A stretch of 64,000 bases of DNA from an uncultured Halieaceae bacterium (GTDB taxonomy: Bacteria > Pseudomonadota > Gammaproteobacteria > Pseudomonadales > Halieaceae): positions 1 through 64,000 of the forward strand of contig CAJXMD010000001.1 in assembly GCA_913056165.1 (NCBI GenBank), written 5' to 3'. Of the stretch, positions 54,628 through 62,956 are shown piece after piece (within the stretch, counting starts at the first letter, position 1; every line of letters begins with the position of its first letter). The translations under genes were made by a program, and so were the position numbers. A model generated the notes under the pieces. The model was not told the DNA's origin. It worked only from the letters and a program-made list of their open reading frames with translations, and did no database searches.

Positions 54628-55269
54628 TTAGTCGATACGGCGCACGCCCACGGTTCGGCCCGAGGACAACACTGTCAGCGTCCAATACCCCATAAAGTTC
54701 TTCTTGACCGCGACGGTTTGCCCTTGCGCCGTGTGCCGATAGTCACTGCCGTTACGCTGCCGCCATACCTGACCATTACTCAGGGTAAACACGGTTTTCC
54801 CGTTCCACCCGCTAAATGGGCCAACGATCTCCGCCTCAAAAGGCTCATTGAGCGCAGCCTCCCTGGCGGCCTCCTCCGCTTCCTCGTCTTCCTTTGCCTT
54901 GCTAATGGCTGCCTCCACCTCAATGGCGACACGGCGTTCGATCTCCGCTTCCATAGCGGCGTCGCTGGTATCACTACCCGCGGCTCCGACTGACTGTTCA
55001 GCGTCCGGCGACGCCACCATTGGAGAGGGGGTTGGATTCGAAAGCTGGGTCGATTCTTCAACGGCAAGCCGCTGCCTTAGCCAGGCTTCGAGATAGCGCT
55101 GCTCTTCAGCAGAAAGCTTATTTAGACCAGCGGCCTCCCGCTCCTGCCGGGTCATGGCCCCCAGCAGTCCATCAGGGTTCTGCGCTTTGGCGGGCACACT
55201 CACCAGCAAAACTGTCAACGCGGCCAAGGCTGCCCGTCTTGCGATTACCCAAGACATCTGGAGAAACAT
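54628..55269 (-). CDS. Periplasmic protein of unknown function with C-terminal SH3-like domain
   Basis: This protein of about 213 residues has a signal peptide (RRAALAALTVLLVSVPAKA), an acidic, helical, low-complexity middle (EVEAAISKAKEDEEAEEAAREAA) and a C-terminal domain of about 60 residues (FSGWNGKTVFTLSNGQVWRQ through RTVGVRRID) that looks like a small beta-barrel. The frame opens at 55344, but the ATG at 55269 has GAGGTG seven bases upstream and begins the signal peptide. I do not recognise a named family. It lies upstream of the receptor by 214 bases. Confidence 0.7.
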   Translation of the reverse strand: MFLQMSWVIARRAALAALTVLLVSVPAKAQNPDGLLGAMTRQEREAAGLNKLSAEEQRYLEAWLRQRLAVEESTQLSNPTPSPMVASPDAEQSVGAAGSDTSDAAMEAEIERRVAIEVEAAISKAKEDEEAEEAAREAALNEPFEAEIVGPFSGWNGKTVFTLSNGQVWRQRNGSDYRHTAQGQTVAVKKNFMGYWTLTVLSSGRTVGVRRID

Positions 55270-55490
55270 GTGGTCACCTCGCTGTTTTATCGCCTTTGCC
55301 ACCAAGCATGGCCTGAAAATCATAGCAGTCCTCGCAGGCAACAAGCCATCTCAGCTTGCTTAATCAATTCAGGCGACTTATCTACCAGCTCAAGCTGGCA
55401 CTTACTGAATTAACACCCTTATTATTCTGCGCGGGTCTCACCTATAAAGATCCATGAAATCTAACGTGTCCGTCGAGAGGGTAATATTCA

Positions 55491-56918
55491 GTGACCACAG
55501 AGGAGACTTCGGCCATTCTTCAAGAGCTGGTGACGCTGCTGGGGAGTGGCCGCTGCTTGACCGACGAAGATTCCTGCAACCATTTCGGGCGAGACTGGAC
55601 TCGCTTCGCCACGCCCAATCCAGCCGCAGTGCTATTGCCAGAGTCAATTGCTGAAGTTCAACAAATCATTCAGCTTGCCCGTCGCTTCAATACGCCTATT
55701 GTCCCCTCGGGAGGCCGTACTGGTTTGAGCGGTGGCGCTGTTGCGGCCAATGGAGAGCTGGTCCTGGCGCTGGATCGACTGAATCGGATTATCGACGTTG
55801 ACCCAACGAGTCGCAGCATCACCTGTGAGGCAGGTGCAATCACCGCACAAATCCAAGAGGCTGCTAAAAGTATAGGACTTCATTATCCCGTTGACTTTGC
55901 CTCCAGCGGTTCGAGCCAAATCGGTGGCAACATCGCCACGAACGCGGGAGGCATTCAGGTAATCCGTTACGGGATGACCCGCAACTGGGTAAGCGGGCTG
56001 AAAGTCGTTACCGGCACCGGAGAGCTCTTGACCTTGAACAGGGGCTTGCTGAAAAACAACACCGGGCTGGATTTCCGACACCTGATGATAGGATCGGAGG
56101 GTATTTTAGGGATCATCGTGGAAGCCACTCTGCAACTTTGCTCACCACCCACAGACACCGCCGTCCTGGTCCTCGGGGTGAAATCCATGGGCGCAATCAT
56201 GTCACTGCTTCAGCGACTTCAGGGTCAAGCGGATCTTCTGGCATTCGAGTTCTTTTCCCATCTCGCCCTCGAAAAACTCATCGCCCAGCAGGGGCTGCGC
56301 GCGCCCTTTGACGGTGCCAGCCCTTTCTATGTATTGGCCGAATACGAACGTCAGGGAGAGCACAGCGACAGGGAGTTAGAGGCTATAGTGGAACAGGTCA
56401 TGGCAGCAGGCGAAGCGGACGATGCGGTTGTCAGTCAAACAATTGCTCAAGCGAAAAGCCTTTGGCAGCTGAGAGAGAACATTTCAGAGACCATCGCACG
56501 ATGGACCCCCTACAAGAACGACATTTCAGCCACCGTTAGCAAAGTACCCGAGCTGCTGGTTAAGATCGGGGAGGTTGTAGAGCAACGTTATCCTGACTTC
56601 GAGGTCGTCTGGTATGGCCACATCGGTGACGGCAATCTCCACCTCAACATTTTAAAGCCCGATAGCATGGCGCCGGAAGAGTTCGAGACCAAATGCAAAT
56701 CAGTGAGCGAGGAACTATTCAAGATCGTTGATGGTTGTGGAGGATCCGTGTCAGCGGAACACGGTGTCGGGTTGCTAAAGAAAGAATTTCTGCATTACTC
56801 GCGCTCGAAGGAAGAGATCGCCTTGATGAAATCAATCAAACGGCTGTTCGACCCCGATCTCATTCTCAACCCGGGCAAAGTCGTTGATATGGATACGGCC
56901 GGTCGAGGAGATTCCTGA
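55491..56918 (+). CDS. FAD-binding D-2-hydroxyglutarate/D-lactate dehydrogenase-like protein
   Basis: This 475-residue oxidoreductase of the VAO/GlcD family has an N-terminal FAD domain (VPSGGRTGLSGGAVA, FASSGSSQIGGNIATNAGG) and a C-terminal domain with YGHIGDGNLHLNI and SAEHGVGLLKKEFL, the conserved substrate-site motifs. The pattern resembles D-2-hydroxyglutarate dehydrogenases, which often work with the SerA-catalysed reaction; SerA is not in the window. The GTG start has GAGAGG about ten bases upstream. It converges with rpiA, with 18 bases between the stops. Confidence 0.88.
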   Translation: MTTEETSAILQELVTLLGSGRCLTDEDSCNHFGRDWTRFATPNPAAVLLPESIAEVQQIIQLARRFNTPIVPSGGRTGLSGGAVAANGELVLALDRLNRIIDVDPTSRSITCEAGAITAQIQEAAKSIGLHYPVDFASSGSSQIGGNIATNAGGIQVIRYGMTRNWVSGLKVVTGTGELLTLNRGLLKNNTGLDFRHLMIGSEGILGIIVEATLQLCSPPTDTAVLVLGVKSMGAIMSLLQRLQGQADLLAFEFFSHLALEKLIAQQGLRAPFDGASPFYVLAEYERQGEHSDRELEAIVEQVMAAGEADDAVVSQTIAQAKSLWQLRENISETIARWTPYKNDISATVSKVPELLVKIGEVVEQRYPDFEVVWYGHIGDGNLHLNILKPDSMAPEEFETKCKSVSEELFKIVDGCGGSVSAEHGVGLLKKEFLHYSRSKEEIALMKSIKRLFDPDLILNPGKVVDMDTAGRGDS

Positions 56919-56936
56919 TCCCGATTGGCGCCGCCG

Positions 56937-57614
56937 CTAGGCGGAAGCAACCCGCTCTTCCACCCCGCTATTTGTGCCCAACAATAGCAGGTCCGCAGGG
57001 CGATGGGCGAATAAACCGTTGCTAACGACGCCTGTCAGCTGGTTAATGTTTGTTTCGATCTTACAGGGGTCAGTGATTCTCAATCCGTGAACGTCCAAGA
57101 TGATGTTGCCATTATCCGTAACCACTCCCTCACGCCATACAGGCTGACCACCAAGCTTGACCAGCTCACGGGCCACATAGCTCCGTGCCATTGGAATGAC
57201 TTCGACAGGCAGCGGAAAGCTACCGAGGGTCTCAACCCATTTGCTTTCGTCAGCGATGCAAATAAACTGTTTTGCCACCGCGGCAACGATTTTTTCACGG
57301 GTATGAGCCGCGCCGCCGCCCTTGATCAGCGCCAGTGATTCATTGGCCTCATCGGCACCATCTATATAGGCGTCAAGCTCAGACACACTATTTAAGTCAG
57401 TCACTGGTATATTTAGCTCTGCCAACAGCACCGCCGACCGTTCGGAGCTTGCTACTGTCGTCTCTATCCGTCCCCTGAGACCAACCAAACCGCGGATAAA
57501 ACATTCCGCCGTGCTGCCAGTGCCGATACCAAGCACAAGTTTATTGCTATAAATGTTTGCGACATGCTCTACAGCTGCGGCAGCTACCTGCTCTTTAAGT
57601 GCCTGCTGGTCCAA
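56937..57614 (-). CDS. rpiA: Ribose-5-phosphate isomerase A
   Basis: This enzyme interconverts ribose 5-phosphate and ribulose 5-phosphate. It has [45 protein letters not shown] and DEHGL-like [18 protein letters not shown]. The start is uncertain: no ATG is near; TTG at 57614, with GAGG about three bases upstream, gives the usual length (226 aa); GTG at 57623 is also possible. It sits back to back with the SahR-like regulator. Confidence 0.93.
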   Translation of the reverse strand: MDQQALKEQVAAAAVEHVANIYSNKLVLGIGTGSTAECFIRGLVGLRGRIETTVASSERSAVLLAELNIPVTDLNSVSELDAYIDGADEANESLALIKGGGAAHTREKIVAAVAKQFICIADESKWVETLGSFPLPVEVIPMARSYVARELVKLGGQPVWREGVVTDNGNIILDVHGLRITDPCKIETNINQLTGVVSNGLFAHRPADLLLLGTNSGVEERVASA

Positions 57615-57687
57615 AATCCTCACCCCCCGACAGTTTGAGTGGGCAGTATAGTCAGAGAGCACTTCGAATAGCGCGCACTATTGCTAC

Positions 57688-57703
57688 ATCAAAATATTTT
57701 GAT
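57688..57703 (+). promoter_or_regulatory. Perfect 16-bp palindrome, candidate SahR operator
   Basis: ATCAAAATATTTTGAT is a perfect inverted repeat 31 bases upstream of the SahR-like start. TTGCTA at 57681 and TAAGAC at 57704 flank it with a 17-base spacer, so the palindrome would lie between -35 and -10, where a repressor would block transcription. The regulatory role is inferred; the palindrome itself is exact. Confidence 0.6.
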
Positions 57704-57734
57704 TAAGACGCTCAGGGATGATAGCCTGCGCGCC

Positions 57735-58715
57735 ATGATTTCTGAATCCAACATTGCATCGCTCGCCCCAGCGTCATCCTTTCCGCCATTGCCAACACTT
57801 TTTAAGGCACTCGGAGATGACCTACGCGTGCAGGTATTGCGGCTTTTAAAAGACGAGTCCCTTAATGTATCGGAGCTATGCGAGGTTTTTCAGCTGAGAC
57901 AAAGCGCCCTGAGCCACCACCTAAAGGTATTGGTACAAGCAAACCTGCTGGCACGAAAAAAAGAGGGCACCGTCACGTTCTACCGCCGACAGGTACCCGA
58001 GGGCGATCAGCAGGCCCTCTTGGAAGAGGCGCTAAAGCAGATTGACCTCACGGCTCTTGCCCCGCGACTGAAACAGGGCCTCGCTCGAGTACAAGCGGTT
58101 CGGGAGCAACATTCCCGCGCCTTTTTCAGGGATAACAGCGAGAGACTGCGAGAGCAACAAGAACTCATCGCCTCTTGGAAGGACTACAGCAACGCAACCT
58201 TGCATTTGCTCGACCGAGCCGACAATCTGGCGAAGGCCTCGATCCTAGAGATTGGCCCCGGAGACGGCAGCTTGCTACCCGAGTTGGCCGAACGAGCGCG
58301 AGCGGTTACGGGACTCGACAACTCAGAAGAAATGCTGGCCCTTGCCAGAGCGAAGACACTCAAGCTGGACAACGTCTCCCTCGTACTGGGGGAGGCCAAA
58401 ACCCTCATCCGCGGCCATCAACGGTTTGACGTCATCATTGCCAATATGGTGCTCCACCATACCCCAGACCCATCGGCGATTATGGACGCGGCGGGAACAC
58501 TGCTTAGGAAGGACGGACGCCTCATCATCAGTGAGCTCTGCGCCCATGATCAGCTGTGGGCACGGGAACATTGCGGGGACCTCTGGCTGGGCTTCGAGGC
58601 GGGCCAACTCAGCGACTGGGCTCAGGCGGCCGGCCTTGAAAATCGAGCTGAACTGTTCCTCGCACAGCGTAACGGCTTTCAAATTCAGGTAAGACTTTTT
58701 CAAAGAAAAAAATAG
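57735..58715 (+). CDS. ArsR-family regulator fused to SAM-dependent methyltransferase (SahR-like)
   Basis: The N-terminal part (about residues 15-95) is a winged helix of the ArsR family ([40 protein letters not shown]). The C-terminal part is a class I methyltransferase fold with the SAM loop [16 protein letters not shown] and [12 protein letters not shown]. Such fusions are known as SahR-type regulators: they sense S-adenosylhomocysteine and control methionine/SAM-cycle genes in Proteobacteria. No metal-binding cysteine pair of the ArsR kind is seen. The frame opens at 57681, but the ATG at 57735 follows the palindrome. metK follows by 19 bases, so it likely autoregulates the operon. Confidence 0.85.
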   Translation: MISESNIASLAPASSFPPLPTLFKALGDDLRVQVLRLLKDESLNVSELCEVFQLRQSALSHHLKVLVQANLLARKKEGTVTFYRRQVPEGDQQALLEEALKQIDLTALAPRLKQGLARVQAVREQHSRAFFRDNSERLREQQELIASWKDYSNATLHLLDRADNLAKASILEIGPGDGSLLPELAERARAVTGLDNSEEMLALARAKTLKLDNVSLVLGEAKTLIRGHQRFDVIIANMVLHHTPDPSAIMDAAGTLLRKDGRLIISELCAHDQLWAREHCGDLWLGFEAGQLSDWAQAAGLENRAELFLAQRNGFQIQVRLFQRKK

Positions 58716-58734
58716 GAATTTTAAGGAATATAAA

Positions 58735-59892
58735 ATGAGCGAGTACTCACTATTTACGTCTGAGTCAGTGTCTGAGGGACATCCCGACAAAATGGCGGAC
58801 CAAATCTCTGATGCCATTCTGGATGCCATCATTGCCGACGACCGCAACGCCCGTGTAGCAGTAGAAACTCTCGTCAAAACCGGCATGGTGGTTGTCGCAG
58901 GCGAAGTCACAACCAACACCTACGTTGATCTAGAAGACGTCGTCAGAGGCGTGGTGACCGACATTGGCTATAACAGTTCTGAGGTTGGTTTCGACGGGGC
59001 CTCCTGCGCGGTTATCAACGCGATCGGCAAGCAGTCCCACGATATTGCGATGGGGGTAGATGAAGGCGAAAACAAGGAGATGGGCGCCGGCGATCAAGGC
59101 CTCATGTTCGGGTATGCAACTAACGAGACCGACGTGCTGATGCCTGCACCTATTTACTACGCACATCGTCTGGTTGAGAAACAGGCCGAACTCCGAAAAG
59201 CAGGAGCGCTCCCTTGGCTCAGACCCGATGCCAAAAGTCAGGTAACCCTGAGCTATGACAAAGAAGGCAAGCCCGAGCGTATCGACGCGGTGGTGCTCTC
59301 TACCCAACATGATCCCGATATCTCTCAAGCAGAAATTCACGCCTTGGTCCGAGAACACATCATCGAAGCGGTTCTACCCAAAGAGTGGCTGCACGGAGAG
59401 ACTCGGTTTCATATCAACCCGACGGGACAGTTCATCATTGGTGGACCCGTGGGGGATGCCGGCCTCACTGGCCGAAAAATCATCGTCGACACCTATGGGG
59501 GTATGGCCCGTCATGGGGGTGGTGCCTTCTCAGGAAAGGACCCCTCGAAAGTCGACCGCTCCGCGGCCTACGCCGCCCGCTATGTAGCTAAAAACATTGT
59601 TGCGGCTGGGCTTGCCGAGCGCGTTGAAATTCAAGTCTCCTACGCCATTGGGGTCGCAGAACCTACCTCAATTTCCCTGAATACCTTCGGGACCAACCAG
59701 GTGGATGAGGCAGTTATCGTGAGGCTTGTCCGAGATCACTTCGACCTGCGGCCTAAAGGCATCATCGAAATGCTCGACCTGAAAAAGCCGATCTACCGTA
59801 AAACAGCCAGCTATGGCCATTTCGGCCGCGATGATCAGGGCTTCCCCTGGGAGCTCACTGATCGCGCCGAGGAATTGCGCAAAGCCGTATAG
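58735..59892 (+). CDS. metK: S-adenosylmethionine synthetase
   Basis: This enzyme makes SAM from methionine and ATP. It starts [22 protein letters not shown], has the hexapeptide GAGDQG in [13 protein letters not shown], and [19 protein letters not shown]. Length is 385 aa. It lies 19 bases after the SahR-like gene and 50 bases before ahcY. Confidence 0.99.
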   Translation: MSEYSLFTSESVSEGHPDKMADQISDAILDAIIADDRNARVAVETLVKTGMVVVAGEVTTNTYVDLEDVVRGVVTDIGYNSSEVGFDGASCAVINAIGKQSHDIAMGVDEGENKEMGAGDQGLMFGYATNETDVLMPAPIYYAHRLVEKQAELRKAGALPWLRPDAKSQVTLSYDKEGKPERIDAVVLSTQHDPDISQAEIHALVREHIIEAVLPKEWLHGETRFHINPTGQFIIGGPVGDAGLTGRKIIVDTYGGMARHGGGAFSGKDPSKVDRSAAYAARYVAKNIVAAGLAERVEIQVSYAIGVAEPTSISLNTFGTNQVDEAVIVRLVRDHFDLRPKGIIEMLDLKKPIYRKTASYGHFGRDDQGFPWELTDRAEELRKAV

Positions 59893-59942
59893 AACCCATT
59901 TTTAGATTTAAAACCAATCGCCTTCGGGCCGAGGAACCTGTT

Positions 59943-61334
59943 ATGAACACTGCTGTAAACATTGAGAATTTTACTGACTACAAAGTCGCAGACATCAACC
60001 TCGCAGGCTGGGGCCGCCGGGAGCTGGATATTGCCGAAAGCGAGATGCCCGCGCTGATAGCCCTGCGGGATCAATACCGCGCCGAGCAACCGCTGGCGGG
60101 GGCCAAAATTCTTGGATGTATTCACATGACCATTCAGACCGGTGTACTCATTGAAACGCTGGTCGCCCTCGGCGCTGAAGTACGCTGGTCCTCCTGCAAC
60201 ATCTTCTCCACTCAGGATCACGCCGCGGCGGCAGTTGCTGCGTCAGGGGTCCCGGTTTTTGCCTGGAAAGGAGAGACCGAGGAAGAATACGAGTGGTGCA
60301 TCGAGCAGACCATTCTGAAGGATGGCAAGCCCTGGGACGCCAACATGGTGCTGGATGACGGCGGCGATCTCACAGGGATGCTGCATGAAAAGTACCCCGA
60401 AATGCTGGACCGTATCCACGGTATTACCGAAGAGACCACCACGGGGGTGCACCGACTCTACGAGATGATCGCCAATGGAGAGCTGAAAGTTCCGGCCATC
60501 AACGTCAATGATTCTGTCACCAAGTCCAAAAACGATAACAAGTATGGCTGCCGCCACAGCCTGAACGATGCCATCAAACGCGGCCTCGATCATTTGCTCG
60601 CAGGCAAACGGGCTCTCGTCATCGGCTATGGCGATGTAGGTAAAGGATCGGCGCTCTCACTGCGTCAAGAGGGCATGATTGTGCGGGTCACTGAAGTCGA
60701 CCCCATCTGCGCGATGCAAGCCTGTATGGATGGCTTCGAGGTTGTATCGACTTTTAAAGACGGTATTAACGACGGTACCGATGGCTGCATCAACACAGAG
60801 CTTCTCGCCACTACCGACCTGCTGGTAACTTCGACGGGCAACTTCAATGTCTGTAACGCCGCGATGCTAAAAGCTCTTAAGTGCGGTGCCGTAGTGTGCA
60901 ATATCGGCCATTTCGACAATGAAATCGATACAGCCTACATGCGCGAGAACTGGGAATGGGAAGAGGTAAAGCCACAGGTCCACAAAATATACCGGGATCG
61001 CGGTAGCAACGATCACTTGCTGCTACTCTCGGAAGGCCGTCTTGTGAACCTCGGCAATGCCACTGGCCATCCTTCTCGTATCATGGACGGCTCTTTCGCT
61101 AACCAAGTGTTGGCGCAGATCCACCTCTATGCAAAGCGCTTCGCAGACCTTCCCGAAGCCGAAAAAGCCGCGAACATCACTGTTGAAGTGCTACCGAAAC
61201 ATCTGGATGAAGAGGTCGCTGCACTGATGGTGCAGGGTTTTGGTGGCGTCATCACGCGCCTCACCGAAGATCAGGCTACGTACATTGGCGTATCTGTCGA
61301 CGGCCCCTTTAAAACCGATAGCTACAAATACTGA
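59943..61334 (+). CDS. ahcY: Adenosylhomocysteinase
   Basis: This NAD-containing enzyme hydrolyses S-adenosylhomocysteine to adenosine and homocysteine, relieving product inhibition of methyltransferases. It has [31 protein letters not shown], the NAD motif [10 protein letters not shown], and the C-terminal [11 protein letters not shown]. Length is 463 aa. GAGGA lies about six bases before the ATG. The 50-base gap from metK is too short for a SAH riboswitch. Confidence 0.99.
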   Translation: MNTAVNIENFTDYKVADINLAGWGRRELDIAESEMPALIALRDQYRAEQPLAGAKILGCIHMTIQTGVLIETLVALGAEVRWSSCNIFSTQDHAAAAVAASGVPVFAWKGETEEEYEWCIEQTILKDGKPWDANMVLDDGGDLTGMLHEKYPEMLDRIHGITEETTTGVHRLYEMIANGELKVPAINVNDSVTKSKNDNKYGCRHSLNDAIKRGLDHLLAGKRALVIGYGDVGKGSALSLRQEGMIVRVTEVDPICAMQACMDGFEVVSTFKDGINDGTDGCINTELLATTDLLVTSTGNFNVCNAAMLKALKCGAVVCNIGHFDNEIDTAYMRENWEWEEVKPQVHKIYRDRGSNDHLLLLSEGRLVNLGNATGHPSRIMDGSFANQVLAQIHLYAKRFADLPEAEKAANITVEVLPKHLDEEVAALMVQGFGGVITRLTEDQATYIGVSVDGPFKTDSYKY

Positions 61335-61348
61335 GCGAGGGATTCATC

Positions 61349-62239
61349 ATGGCCAAGGATGGCAATTGCAGCCTTGAGTTTTTTCCACCAAAAACAGCAG
61401 CGGGTCGTCTCAGGTTACTTGAAGAGACGGTGCCCGCTCTAGGCGCACTTAATCCTGAGTATTGCTCGGTGACCTACGGCGCCGGAGGCTCCACCCGGGA
61501 TAGCACGGTTGATACCGTCATGGAGTTGGCCGCGCTCGGTTATGACGTGGCACCTCACATAAGCTTCGGAACCGACGATCACGAGGCGATGGCATGCCTC
61601 ATCCACAGATATCAGAGTAAAGGCATTAGCAAGCTGGTCGCCCTAAGAGGCGATTTACCTCCTGACATTGAGCGCGAACATTCCCTTGTCCGTGCTGGTG
61701 AGCTGGTCTCTTTCATCAGGGAAAAAACCGGGAGCCATTTTGACATTGCAGTGGCCGCCTACCCCGAGATACATCCCGAGGCCCCAGGCTACGATCAAGA
61801 CATTTGTTTTTTGAAGGACAAACTGGAGGCGGGGGCAAATAAGGCAGTTACCCAATACTTCTACAACGTGGAATCCTATTTTTATTTTGTCGATCGCTGC
61901 ATGGCGGCAGGGATAACCCAGCCTGTGCATCCGGGCATCATGCCGATCACGGATTTCGCAAAGCTCCAGCGGTTCTCCAAAGCGTGTGGCGCAGAAATTC
62001 CACGATGGATCGAGCGCCGCATGGCAGATTTTAGCGGTGACCCCGACAGCGCGTTTAAATTCGGAATTGAAGTGGTATCACAGTTATGTGCAACGCTTCT
62101 TGAGAGCGGTGCACCCCCGATTCACTTTTATACGATGAATCAATCAGAGCCTGTGTGTACCATTGCACGCAACTGCGGTTTGATAAGCTCGGGTTCCGCT
62201 GATGCGTCAGATAAGGTTATACACCCCTCAGCAGCTTGA
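61349..62239 (+). CDS. metF: Methylenetetrahydrofolate reductase
   Basis: This flavoenzyme reduces 5,10-methylene-THF to 5-methyl-THF, the methyl donor for methionine synthase. It has LEFFPPKTAAG, SVTYGAGGSTRD, LVALRGDLP and the ending IHFYTMNQSEP. Length is 296 aa, usual. It follows ahcY by 14 bases and its end overlaps rsmE by 38 bases. Confidence 0.97.
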   Translation: MAKDGNCSLEFFPPKTAAGRLRLLEETVPALGALNPEYCSVTYGAGGSTRDSTVDTVMELAALGYDVAPHISFGTDDHEAMACLIHRYQSKGISKLVALRGDLPPDIEREHSLVRAGELVSFIREKTGSHFDIAVAAYPEIHPEAPGYDQDICFLKDKLEAGANKAVTQYFYNVESYFYFVDRCMAAGITQPVHPGIMPITDFAKLQRFSKACGAEIPRWIERRMADFSGDPDSAFKFGIEVVSQLCATLLESGAPPIHFYTMNQSEPVCTIARNCGLISSGSADASDKVIHPSAA

Positions 62240-62927
62240 ACAAGGTTCAGTTATTGAACTAGATCCCCACGCGGCTCATCATTTGGGCAAGGTGCTTCGG
62301 GCGTCAGCGGGCGACCCTGTCACTCTCTTTAACGGAGAAGGTCTGGACTGGGTCTGCAGCGTCGACCGCATCGAAAAAAAATCCCTTTGGGTTAGTGTGC
62401 TGAAGGCACAAGACGCCATAGCCGAAGCCCCCATCGATACCCATCTGGGCCTCTGTCTGAGCAAAGGAGACCGATTTGATTGGGCCATCCAAAAGGCAAC
62501 CGAACTCGGAGTCACGGAAATTACCCCTTTATTTAGCGAACGCGTGGATGTGAAGTTGCCCTCAGATCGCCTGGATAAGCGGCTGGCTCAATGGCGGCGC
62601 ATTGTTATCGGTGCTTGCGAACAATGTGGACGCGCGCGCATTCCGGAAATACACCCACCCAAGCATCTAGGGGCATGGGTTGCCAGCGCAGAGAGTGCTC
62701 TAAAGTGGGTGCTCGACCATCAAGCCAGCACCGCGTGGCCCGAAGCCGCGCCAAGCTCAATTGACCTACTCATTGGGCCAGAGGGCGGGTTGACTGAACA
62801 AGAAATCGCACTGGCAACCACAGCCGGTTTTCAAGGGCTCCGCCTCGGGCCAAGAGTTCTCCGAACGGAAACCGCCCCCGCGGTCGCTCTGGGCATAATG
62901 GGTTCGCGTTGGGGGGATGTTAATTGA
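62202..62927 (+). CDS. rsmE: 16S rRNA (uracil-1498-N3)-methyltransferase
   Basis: This SPOUT-class methyltransferase modifies U1498 of 16S rRNA. It has DHAHH-like HAAHHLGKVLRAS, QKATELGVTEITPLFSER, LIGPEGGLTEQEI and LGPRVLRTETAPAVAL, the SPOUT knot. The start lies within the metF gene (38-base overlap). As the last gene of the operon it uses the SAM made by MetK. It converges with the esterase, with 29 bases between the stops. Confidence 0.96.
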   Translation: MRQIRLYTPQQLEQGSVIELDPHAAHHLGKVLRASAGDPVTLFNGEGLDWVCSVDRIEKKSLWVSVLKAQDAIAEAPIDTHLGLCLSKGDRFDWAIQKATELGVTEITPLFSERVDVKLPSDRLDKRLAQWRRIVIGACEQCGRARIPEIHPPKHLGAWVASAESALKWVLDHQASTAWPEAAPSSIDLLIGPEGGLTEQEIALATTAGFQGLRLGPRVLRTETAPAVALGIMGSRWGDVN

Positions 62928-62956
62928 GCCCTGAGGCCTTTGATTGAGCTGGCTAT

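Noticed and set aside
59893-59942. Possible SAH riboswitch in front of ahcY (GCCGAGGA resembles the conserved part)
   Set aside because: Only 50 bases lie between metK and ahcY, too few for the riboswitch, and the matching bases are the ribosome-binding site of ahcY.
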